Source of the DNA: Cladobotryum mycophilum
Lineage: Eukaryota; Ascomycota; Sordariomycetes; Hypocreales; Hypocreaceae
DNA length: 64,000 bases
Direction: 5' to 3'
NCBI GenBank assembly: GCA_036429605.1
Contig: CM071589.1
Coordinates: 7,564,001-7,628,000 of the forward strand
Shown here: one piece after another, positions 36,896 through 47,930 of the stretch
Position numbering within the stretch: the stretch's first letter is position 1
Layout of the letters: every line of letters begins with the position of its first letter
The notes under the pieces: model-generated
Database searches by the model: none
What the model saw: only the letters and a program-made list of their open reading frames with translations
What the model was told of the DNA's origin: nothing
Translations under genes and position numbers: made by a program

Positions 36896-37940
36896 GTTGT
36901 AAGCTTAAACGTAGAGCGAAAAGAGTTGACTGAGAAATGGGATATTTGGCAGCAACGCTTGTATGTGTTTTCTGGTGTGCTTGGTACAATCGGTAGTCAC
37001 CCTAGACACTTGGTTTGAATAGCCACCAGGCAGTAGACTGAACCCTTGCCACTGATACTCGCCAAGCCAGACCTCCCTCAGCTTGTGTAATTACTAGTCG
37101 GTCACCGATTATTAAACAACAGCCTACAATTTTCAGCCAGAGAACTAAGGCAACGATTCACCCTTGAAAGTAACGCCCAAAGGCGTATCACCGTTAACGC
37201 AGGGATCATATAATAGTGCTGATCAACTACCCTTAGCAGTTGCACATCTCCTGAACCATAAACAGCCAAACACCGGCACATAGATCTTAAATACACCCAT
37301 ACAGCTAAGCCTTATTGGGCTTTAGCATATTTCTAGAAGTATTACTTCTTTTTCTATAATAGTAAACTTAATAGGGCTTAGCTGTGTGCCTGCGTTTAGC
37401 TGCTCTGAACCCTAGCTAGCGACTCGATTACTAATCTCATTGGTTCTACAGTCCGAAGGCTAGAGCCAATGCGCTATGCGGGCTTATCGAGTGGTTCGTG
37501 CATTTTTGGCAGCCACGGAGTATACCGGAGCCTACCCATGAAGAAACCGGTTAGCGGTTAATAAAGTTGATTATCTGCTTATTACTCCGTAGTCTAACAG
37601 GATTACGATCCGAGTGTTAACTAGTACACACCGTAAGCCGTAGGAAACGAGTCAAGGCTGCCCCGCAACTCGCTCCGCACGTAGTACTCATGTACTGTGC
37701 AAGTAATTACTTTGTAAATCTTAGACGTATTAGCAGCGTCACTTGCTCAGCAGCTTAGAGAACAGGGGCTGGCTTACGTATTCGTTTTGGGTCGTCGGCT
37801 ACATGGTGATTCTAGTAATACAATTTTGAGTAGTCTTGGACGAAGTCTCGCCTCCTACATTTTGGCTGATTTTGGTCGGCAACTCTTGCCGCAAAAAGCA
37901 TTATTTCGTGCATAGCTAAGGCAGCGCACGAAGTTTCCCA
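36896..37940. other. Promoter region of UstYa F and G
   Basis: About 1 kb between divergent genes. No coding sequence is recognised. A weak tRNA-like stretch on the minus strand near 37,484-37,412 is discussed as a finding. TACTCCGTA occurs at 37,583. Confidence 0.4.
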
Positions 37941-39028
37941 ATGGCGTGGCTTGCCTACAATCCCGTCTCCAAAGACGACCAAGACAATGATCTTGAGGAT
38001 ACTGTCCACGAACGCCGGCAGCGCGCTTCATCTCTGTTTAAAACTGTGTCTGAATGGGGATGGGTGTTCTCAACATTTGCCTTTGCTATTCTCTCCCTAG
38101 TTCTTGTTCTTGACAGGAGAAACAATGCTAGTGCTACTGGATTTGACGTTGGCTCTCTGACAGATTTAGGTAAGTGCTTGACTTTGATCTCCTAACCCGG
38201 GAACCCACTGACGTGCAATATTAGGCATCGCGAGAGAGGCTATTAAAACCGAAGTGCGACGATTTACGGGTGCAATCATTATTCTTTCGGACGGCTCGAT
38301 TACAAGAAAGATCGAAGGAACACAATATGTTGGTCCGGCAAGCCCTAATATCGACGCTGCCTGGGACGATCTGCTGCTCGGTAAGACCTACATGTCTTGA
38401 TGGCAGCTGTATAACTTGGGATGCGATGGCTAATTGGGCGATAGCGAGAGAGATGGGCTTACACGAAGATGAAGCTGGACACTTGAAGGACTACACTCTT
38501 AAAAACAACAAGGGAAACTACATCATTAGGTATTGTGCTCTGCAGAGTAGCGCTGGATAATCCATGCTAACGATGTGGTATCAGTTTACACGTATCACAC
38601 TCTCTCCATTGCATCGTACGTTTCTTGAATTTTTACTAACGTCGAAGCTCCTACTAAAACCTTCACAGAACATGCTTCGGCGCCATGTAGACTTTCAATA
38701 TTACTATGGCAACGGCAGTAGCCTACCTGAGTTTTATCGTACGCATATTGGTAAGTAATCGTTATTTAAATGCCTATAGACTTCTCTAATGCTTACAGAT
38801 CATTGTCTCGACCACATTCGTCAATCGATAGAGTGTTCATCAGACATCACGCCAGTTACATGGTCTTGGTCTGATGCTCTTCAGCTTCCAACATCTAGTA
38901 CCGATCTACCTCATACATGCCGTAGTCACTCTCATCTACGTGACTGGGCCATGAAACTAAGAGTAAATGCCCATAAAGATGGTGTGGCTGGGCCGTTTAC
39001 ATCTGATAAGAATCACCATCATAAGTAG
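37941..39028 (+). CDS. UstYa-family oxidase G (DUF3328)
   Basis: Six exons (37941-38169, 38225-38380, 38445-38529, 38585-38615, 38669-38750, 38799-39028) give 270 residues, phases 1, 1, 2, 0, 1. As in UstYa E, a 31-nt exon carries the first motif (SHSLHC). The second is in DHCLDHIRQSIECSSDITPV, followed by HTCRSHSHLRDW. One membrane helix (VFSTFAFAILSLVLVL) and YVGPASPNIDAAWDDL are present. The gene is intact. It is the right-hand end of the cluster; immediately beyond are transposon-damaged sequences. Confidence 0.88.
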
Positions 39029-39164
39029 ATCTAATAGCATTTATTTTATAGATATGCGAATTAAAGTGTTTTTAAGGCTGCAAATACAATAGGAGGTAAA
39101 ATAGGTATTACAGGATCTGTTATATAACAATTTTAGAGGTGTAACGCTATAAATGTCCGGAAGT

Positions 39165-39556
39165 AAACGCTTACTAACATCGTGATCCCACGTCACGACA
39201 TCCGGTAATACCTTATACCCCGGATTGGATAAGCCTCGGCCTGACGAACTAATCGGAAAGGATCGGTATTAACACTACTGATTATCACTGATCAATTATC
39301 AGATTGGATCAGACTGATTATCACTGATCAATTATCAGATTGGATCAGACTGATTATAACTGATCTATTTGTATAAAACCTTACAATTGTTATTATCTAT
39401 CTGGATAGATAGCCAGTCGTTAATACAATTGTTTATTATTAGTATCTGATATAGAACTGTAATACTTGAACCTATTGCTTAGCTTACCCTGATCTACTGC
39501 TAACATTAAAGCCACGATTTAGGTTGCCCTTGTTAGGAAACTCCCGGAACGTCATA
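39165..39556 (-). repeat. Solo LTR related to family A, inside the monooxygenase
   Basis: On the minus strand it starts TATGACGTTCCGGGAGTTTC. GGAAG stands on both sides (39160-39164 and 39557-39561), and the host reading frame resumes across it. It contains two tandem copies of a 36-nt unit (about 39,278-39,350). Confidence 0.65.
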
Positions 39557-40151
39557 GGAAGCTCATATTTCTCTTTATCTTTCTTCCCTCCCCAATTCCC
39601 AAAGTTAACGACCAGCTTCCTCAGCCTAACTACCAAAGCGACTAACCATTGGAGTAATTTTACACCAAAGGAGGATTCATGGAACATCAAACGTGGGTAG
39701 CCCGGAGGGAACTTCTGTACGTCTTTTACAAAGAGCCGAAATCGCTCTTCATAAGCCTTCAATGAGTCTGGTAAGCCCCTTGTGTACTGGCCAATTTCCC
39801 CCGAGAGGAAATAAGCGCCAATAATGGCAATATTGGTGCCCATGCAGCTAAGGGGGACGCACAATAGGCTACATCACCAACCAATACAGCCCACCCTTTT
39901 GACCAGGCACTCAGAAGAACCTAAACAAACTCGGTGAAGTAGGAACCTTTTGTTTCTTTCATAGCGTCTAATAGCCTTGGAGCCTGCCATTCAGTGTCTT
40001 CGCATATCTTTGCTAGATTTACTTTTGAGCTTCGATACCCATCTCTGTGGCCTTCCGTAACTCGCCTGGGTGTGATCGGGTCATTAGATATGCCTGACCA
40101 ATCTCCGGACTATGCCACCTTGTTATCATTAGACGCCCATCTGAAGCGTTG

Positions 40152-43100
40152 TGTTGAGACCTGTAAGGAACAACATTAGTCCGATCAGCGGGAGGTTAGG
40201 ATATGAACATATAGAGGTCCTGGTCTCCGAGACAAGAGATAGAACTTAGACTTGTAAATATATAGTTTTACACTATAACCTTGTTTCTAATAGGTTATAA
40301 GCCCGGCTACGCTTAAACAATAAAATAGTTAAGTTTCCTTTTACCAAAACAAGGTATATCTCCTCGCTAAGAAAATGCTATGTTATTAAGGTACCTGTCT
40401 TAGACTAATATTTGGCCATTAATATTAGCTATTCTAAGAATGTTAGTCTAGGTAATAATATTCCTAATTATAACTAGATTAATTTATTAGTATTTAATAA
40501 TAATAGGTATTTTTTTATTTAATATTACGCGCCTTATAACTCCTTGTATAAAAGTAACTAAAAAACAATCTGGCTAAACTGAAAAAACTGTTTCTTACTG
40601 TTAAGCCCCTTTACCTTATAATATCAATCTAATAAACCTCTGGCAGATTATTAGCTAGTATAGATAACTATAGCCTAATCCTTATATTATCCAATAGCTG
40701 GATTGACTGGAAAAAAAGATAATTAATATAATTAATATCTATAACTTTAAAGACCTCCTTTAAAGAAACAAAAACTATCCTGTATAAAAAGTAAACGAAA
40801 CCATCGATGAGTTTGATAATCGCGAAGGCCTCTGGGAAGATAGATAAGTGCAAATTATAGCCTGGATCAGGTCCAGGGTAAGTACGTTAGTTAAGCCTAA
40901 AATCCAAGGCCTAGAGATAATCCAGAAGATTCTTAATAAACTAGAAAAGCATTATAAGCTATAAGGGAGCGCTATACTATTATAACTAGACTAGCGATAC
41001 AATGATATTACTCTCGCCACCTGCAAGGATATAAAGGAATTTACCTATAACTTACGGACAGCCTGAGAAGATATTAAAGCCCTGGACCTCTTCTATAAGA
41101 TTAGCGAGCCTTAGTTTATCCTAAAGTTCCTTAATAACCTTAGACCTACCTTTACCTTTTTCCTTACTATATTTAACCAATCCCATTTACTATTGCCAGA
41201 ACAAGATAGCACTAGAGAAATAACCAAGGACACCGTAACCTTTAAAGCCATAGTAAATATAGTATTAAAAGCAGAACGCAGGAATAGACCTTCTAGAAAG
41301 GAGGAAAAGATTACCTTAGTGGCAATCAGGGCTAAAATAACCTATAGCCACTGCTACTATCCTAGTCATTAAAAAGAAAAGTGCTAGAAACTATACCCCG
41401 AACTAAAGGCCGAACATAACCAGCACACACGCAATCGCCGGCGCTAAAAGCAAAGTTTAACAGAGCGCCAGAATAATAACATAAACTCTAATAAAAGCTT
41501 TATAACCACCGCTATGACTACCTTATAAAGGTTCTTCCTTATAACTAATAACAGTTAAAGCCCTATAAAAAAGTTCTCTCTTATCGCTATTACCTATAGC
41601 CTGGCTCTAGTAAAAGCTACCGCCATAACCGCCAACCTTTTTAATATTCATATCCTGGATAGCGGTGCCTCGTGTTATATAGTCTGTCAAAGACAGAACT
41701 TCTATACTATAGAACCGTATTAGAGATCTGCTGTAAAAGGTTTTGGTAATAGTCGGATATAACCTAAGGGCTCTAAAACCTATATATTATAGACAAAAAC
41801 CCCCTCTAGATTTAAGGAACTATTGCTATCTTAAGCACTATATATACCAAATATAAGCTTTAACCTTATCTCTATATCTGCCTTAGATACTATAGATTAT
41901 ACAATAATGGTTTAAGGCGGGCGAGCTATAGTTATAAAAGGCTATTATATCTTACTAATAGCCGTTAAACACTCTGGAATTTATATCGTAGACGAAAAGA
42001 AACTAAGCCTTATAGCGTTTAGGATAGCAGACTCGAAGCTAAAGCTCTAGCACGATCGGCTAAGCCACCTCAGTGAAAACGGCATTAAATAGCTGATGAA
42101 AATCGCCACGGGGATCAGACTAACGTTCTTAGGGGATGTCTACGAGCCCTGTGTAGCAAGGAAGCAGAAGCAATAGCCCCACCTTGGCTTAGTCTTAAAA
42201 GGGATATACCCCTTAGAGAGCCTATATACAGATATCTTAGGCCTATTCTATGTTATGGCTATTAACGGTAACAGGTACTGGTCGGCCTTCCTGGACGATT
42301 TCACGAAGATAAGCTGGGTGTTCCCTATAGGGCTTAAATCTGACTTTCTTTAGACCCTGCGATAGCTGCTAGACGAGCTGGAGATACCTACGCGGTACTG
42401 CTAATTCCTCCGACTAGACCTAGGAGGAGAAAATATTAGCTTTGAACTCTGGGCCTACTGTAATAATAAAGGCATTAAGATTATCCCTACTAGTACAGCG
42501 CAGTACGAACAGAATGGTGCTGTAGAAGCCCTTTACAGGGTCTTATTAGTTAAGCTAACACTAACGCTAATTAAAGGGAAAATAGACTTCCGCTAGTGGT
42601 TGTATATGCTAACGATAATTAATTACCTATGTATTATCTTTTTTTAAGTTAGCCTAGAGACTATGCTATATAAGGTCTAGTACGAGGATAGACCTAATTT
42701 AAGCCACTTACAGGTTTTAAGGTCTAAAGGGAAAGTTTTATTGCCTTTAAGCAAGATAAAAAAAATACTGCTAAAAGCTATTAACTATTAGCTCCTCGGG
42801 TACTAAGGAAACTAAAACTATATTGTTTTATAAGGTAATACGGTTAAAGTAACGCCTAATATTATTTTCTTTAAAACTACTAAGCTAGAACAGCCACGAT
42901 CACTCCCGGAAGCCCAATAAACCATAAATCATAGTTATATTAAGCTACCTTACTTTTAATCAGCCAGTCAATTACAATAGGCTAGACTAACTAAACTACT
43001 AGACTTAATAACTATAATAGTACAAGAGACACCACTATTATCCTTTAATAAGTCTAAATCAAAAAAACTTATATACTATAATCGATTTAATCTATTATTT

Positions 43101-45182
43101 ATATCGCTTTTATAGTCTCTGAATCAGAAAACTTAATAAACATATTCTAGCCCGGTAGCCGTATTATAAGATTAATAGGGTAACAATAGATTGCATTGGT
43201 TATGATTTATGCTAAATATGCTAAAGAACCTGACACCTACCGTTAGGCAGCTGACTCTATAGAATAGGAATAGTGGCTAAGAGCTATGATCGATGAAATT
43301 GACTTATTAAAAGAAAATTAAACCTAGGAGCTCGTAGACCTTTTATAGAACCGGAAAGCCCTACGAGGAAAATGGGTTTACAAGGTCAAACGGGATGTTA
43401 ATAGCATAGTCAGCCGTTATAAAGCCTATTACGTGGTTAAGGGATTCGACTAAAGGGAAAGCATTGACTACTACGAGACCTTTGCGTTAGTGGTTAAATC
43501 TATGACTTATAAGATAATATTCGCTTTAGCTACATCCGAAGACCTAGAAATAGAGTAGATAGATGTAAAGACGGTTTTTTTATGGTACAGTGGATGAAGA
43601 GATTTATATATAGTAGCTAGAAGGCTTTAGCAATAAGACTAGTTAAGTCTATAAACTAAAGAAAGCTTTTTATAGCTTAAAGTAAGCGCCGTGGATCTAA
43701 TATAAAACGCTCACCGATTTCCTTAGTATATTAGGCTTTGCCCTAATCCCCGCCGACGAAGTTATATTTATTGGAAAAGGAATGATAATAGTAATTTACG
43801 TGGATAATTTACTGCTTGTAGGGCCGGACAAAACCTAGATTTAGCGTATTAAAGATACCCTAGGCCAGGCCTATAAGATGATAGACCTTAGCCTGTGTTA
43901 GTATTACCTAGGTATTATAATCCGAAGGGATAGAGCCTAGTGTAAAATCTAGCTATTATAGAAAGCCTATATCAATAAAATCCTTTATAGATTTAGTATA
44001 TAAGACTATAACCCAGTGCAAACCCTAATATAGCCAAACTCTATAGACTATAATACAGACTAACAATCCACTATAAAAGAAAAGACTATTTTTACGCAAA
44101 AGGTTAGATTATTAATGTATGCTATGATGGGTACGCGACCTAACATCGCATTCGCTGTCTCTTACTACAGCCGATTCCTCAATGACCTAAGGCTAAGCCA
44201 CTACTAGTTACTTACCCGCATCCTACACTACATAAAAGAAACTAATAACTAGAGCTTATACTACAAGGGAAAGGCAAATAACCTACACGGGTATATAGAT
44301 ACTAACTACGTAAATAATAAAAGCTCTCGACGATCTACTGTAGGCTATCTTTTTAGCCTAGGATCAGGAGCTATTAACTGGCAATCAAAGAAATAGCCTA
44401 CTATTGCATTATCTACGTGCAAGGCTAAATACATGGGCCATACACAGGCTGTAAAAGAGGCCATATGGCTACAGACGCTATTATAGTTATTTTTTCTAGG
44501 CCTAGGCTTTACTGATAAACTAATTATAATTTACATAAATAACTAAAAAGCTATAAGCTTATTAAAAAACCTTAAATTCTATACTAAGACTAAGTATATT
44601 AATATCTAATACCACTTTATACGAGAAAAAATCACAGATAGTATAGTTAGCCTAGCATATGTACTATTAGCTAATAAAATTACTAATAGTCTTATAAAAC
44701 CACTAGTAATAAATGTTTTTTTTAAATTTAAATAAGTAATAGGGATTATATAAGGTTAGGTTAAGTATAGTGACCTATTATCTATTAGAGATATTAGCTT
44801 AAGTAAGAGTCTTAGAACCTACTTATAAGACAATCTGTTTACTGGAGCAGGAAGCCATAAAGTCTATATTAGGATATTTTAAATTAACCTTGATATACTG
44901 ATCGCGTGAGAATACTAAGATCTATAAGGAATAACATTAGTCCAATTAGCAGGAGGTTAGGATATGTTTACTTAAGCAGGGAGCCACGAGGTTTATATTA
45001 TATCATTTTAAATTAACCTTGACATACTGATCGAGTGGGAGTATTGAGACCTATAAGGAATAACATTAGTCCGATCAGCGGGAGGTTAGGATATGAATAT
45101 ATAGAGGTCTTGGTCTTCGAGACAAGAGATAGAACTTAGACTTGTAAATATACAGTTTTACACCATAACCTTGTTTCCAACA
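40152..45182 (+). mobile_element. Ty1/copia retrotransposon, RIP-damaged
   Basis: LTRs of 141 bp (40152-40292 and 45042-45182) and a perfect CGTTG target duplication (40147-40151, 45183-45187). On the + strand the copia order is readable: protease DSGAS (about 41,655), integrase with TDILG and FLDDFTK (about 42,220-42,310) and AQYEQNGAVEA (about 42,500), reverse transcriptase with GKWVYKVKRD (about 43,370) and the box now VIYVDN instead of YVDD (about 43,795), and RNase H with STVGYLF and ALSTCKAKYMG (about 44,340-44,430). Many TAG/TAA sit at expected Trp or Gln positions. A segment of about 130 bp just before the right LTR is repeated (about 44,840-44,967 and 44,970-45,090). Confidence 0.88.
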
Positions 45183-46206
45183 CGTTGTACATAGTAATAA
45201 TATTTTTGTCCTCGCTCGAGCGAGCAATGCTATAGAAGCCACAGAATACACCTAGGGAGTGATAACTGTCACCAGGAAACAACTTCTTGCTGATTCCGGA
45301 CCCTTGTCCATCTACTACAATAAACAAGTCAAAATATTCTAAGTCTCCATTCGAAAATGTGACTTTAACTGTATCTAGTGTATATTCGAAGTCCTCTACT
45401 GTCCACCCGAAACGATATGAGACTGTTCTCTCTGTAGCTTCGTATAAGATTCTGACAACGGCTCCACGCATAATTTCGTATTCAGAAGTTATGGTCTGTC
45501 TTTGTTCATTGGCGCCATTATTACCGAAATACGCAGTTCTTTACCGTTGCAATTGACGAATCTCAGTCTGAGCTCGTTAACACCTCGCTAAACAATTTCG
45601 GGGACTATACCCATACGTTGAGTTATAGCAACGCATTGCCTGCGAAGATCCAACTGCTAGCCGACATCTCGTAGCTAAGGAAAGCGCTCGATAATAGTAC
45701 ACGAGTAACCCAGTCACTGGAGCTAGAATGCGGCAGCCGACCCAGAAATCCCTCCGCCTGTGATGAGAACACGCAGGTGCTGCCGCACATCTGTAGGTAC
45801 GCCTGAAGGGTGTAGTTTGCCTTCCATGGTCGGATTTCGTAGATGCCTGCTTTGGAGAAAAAGAGTTCTGTACAGCATGGGTCTTGAAGAGAGTTTGAAA
45901 TACCGTGAAAACATCCCCAGGTTCGTGGAACTGCTGGAGAGAAGGTTGATAGGCCAGTTATACATGAAGCGATCAGGCTCTTACCCTAGCTTTAAAGGTG
46001 CAGAGTGGATCCGCTGATACGTGGAAAGAAACAGAGCCGCGAATACCCAGAGCAGCGCGGAGTAAATAGAACCGCCCTGCACTGCGCACATGAGAACGTC
46101 TAATGCCAACTATTTTTCTTTTTAAATCAGCTCACTTAGACACAACACCTGTGTGAGAGTCCACTAAAGTCAAGCAGAGGCCCTGGGAGTGAATCCTCCT
46201 TTATTC

Positions 46207-47140
46207 TTACTCCATAAAGGCTGTGCTGGCTTCTTCCTCTAACTTCCTCGCTTCTGCTACATCCGCAAGCACAGTCCTTGACTTTTTATCAATCCGGTCA
46301 ATGGCATCCATCCCTAACGGCAGTCGCAGGACCTTTCCGCGTAACTTCCCACCACTGCCCTCTCCAGTTATCACCTCAAACAGGCGATGAACCGCTTTAT
46401 CTGGGTCACCAGGCTGCTTCCCAGTCATACCAGAAAATAGACCCAGTGTTTGGTCGACGACTGATCCTTTATATCCTTCTGGCAATGTTTTCTTAGGAGT
46501 TTGCAGCGCGTGTAGAAAATTTGTTCGGAATAAGCCAGGCTCAACGATCAGTACTCCAATGCCAAACTCCTTCACCTCGAAGTATAGAGACTCTGACATT
46601 CCCTCCAGAGCGAACTTGGTTGCGCCATAGAGTCCGCCCGTTGCGTGCGAATCTTGCCCACCAACGCTGCTAACGTTTACGATAAACCCGCTTCGGCGAG
46701 TACGCATACCCGGCAAAACTCCTTGAGTAGTGAATAATGGGCCATACACGTTGGTGCGGTATTGACGCAGAACTTCATCTTCACTAGAGCAAAATAAGTA
46801 ATGCCCCCTTTGACGATTGAATAATTGCAAGGATTTAAACTTGCCTAAATTGTTCAATGCCACCGAGAATAGAATAACCAGCGTTGTTAACGAGAATGTC
46901 GATCTGTCCATAGATTTCCTCTGCATCTTGAACCTTCTTGACAATACTCTGCTGTGGCTCTGTCATATCGACCTCAATGACATGACCACCTTTGTCGACT
47001 ATTTCATGAACTGCATCTGCGGATGCATTCTTATTGCGAACCGAGCCGATTACGCGGTGCTTAGCCGCGAGGGCAATTCGAGCCAGAGCAAGCCCGAAGC
47101 CGTTTGATGCACCGGTAATAAGCCACACTGGGTTTGCCAT
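46207..47140 (-). CDS. Short-chain dehydrogenase/reductase
   Basis: Two exons (47140-46845, 46783-46207) joined by a 61-nt intron with a GC donor (GCAAGT) give 290 residues. The cofactor motif TGASNGFG is at residues 9-16, NNAG near residue 88, the catalytic Ser in IVNVSS and Tyr/Lys in YGATK. These make it a classical SDR that uses NAD(P)H. Substrate is unknown. Neighbours are the dead FAD monooxygenase and a dead C6 regulator, so it may be the survivor of a small metabolic cluster. The gene is intact. Confidence 0.88.
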
Positions 47141-47930
47141 GATTTATGTCTTGTGCGTTTACAGACTTTAACACGTAAAGTATGTTTGGATGACCTCGAT
47201 TGTATAATGATAAAGAAAACTGGTTGTAATGCTCTCGTATAGAAGCAACAGGTTCATACCCGATCTTTATATTCATGCTGATGTTGAGGTGATGGAGATA
47301 GCGGAAATAGCGTTACCATTTTCACCTCGGATATGATTTCTTTAATATCAATGTCCTATCTACCCTTCCCAGGGCCCTTTCTCCTACTTTAGGCGGCGGA
47401 GTTGCCGGTTTAGGCTCGGAGGCGACATTCGGAGCGGCATACTCGGTCGGGGATAGGCGGTAAAAGTCACGACTTGAGACCGCAGCTGGAGGCCAAATCC
47501 CACCACCTATAGTATCCGATCGGTTTTGAACGCCGGGGCAGTTTTTCAAGACCAAGTATTGTTTTGCATCCCAAAATATCATCTATTTTCTTAATGATGA
47601 CGTGAGGCACGAGCGTGCTACTATACCTGCTAACAAGTGTGGCACACTAAGAAGAGCAGAACGGCGAACATGCAATATCAGAAAAGCCTCTGGATCTAGT
47701 TGCTTTTCTAACGCTAGAGTCTGCGTACGTAACCGTAATGTTGTCTCAAGATACAGCATTCACTTGTGCCAAGCTTAGGTGGTGTAGCTACGAGCTCGAT
47801 GTAATGTCCTGCCAATTCCATTGCTCGCTGGAGAATAAAGGTGTCCCTCTTAACGTCATTCATCTCGAAATCAAGCGAGTCCGCATGGCTTAGACAAAGG
47901 GTGAGAAAGCAATGTGCCTTGACATTAGTC
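47141..47930. other. Intergenic stretch, nothing recognised
   Basis: Short open stretches only. It includes the SDR promoter and the 3' part of the decayed regulator. Confidence 0.45.

Larger units (their letters stand above)
39050..45965 (-). pseudogene. FAD monooxygenase split by two retrotransposons
   Basis: The N-terminal part (45965-45183) has the FAD motif LITGGGISGSAAAF, then TIIERFP after stops, and DLFIVVDGQGS with the DG motif. The C-terminal part (40151-39557) has the GDVAYCASPL flavin-binding motif and GTNIAIIGAYFLSGE. The two parts join in frame exactly at the CGTTG duplication of a copia element (40152-45182). A second interruption, a solo LTR at 39165-39556, lies inside the codons for the ELPD end of the protein. 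Besides the insertions there are several stops and a frameshift in the C-terminal half, so it is long dead. The family hydroxylates aromatic or secondary-metabolite substrates. Confidence 0.85.
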
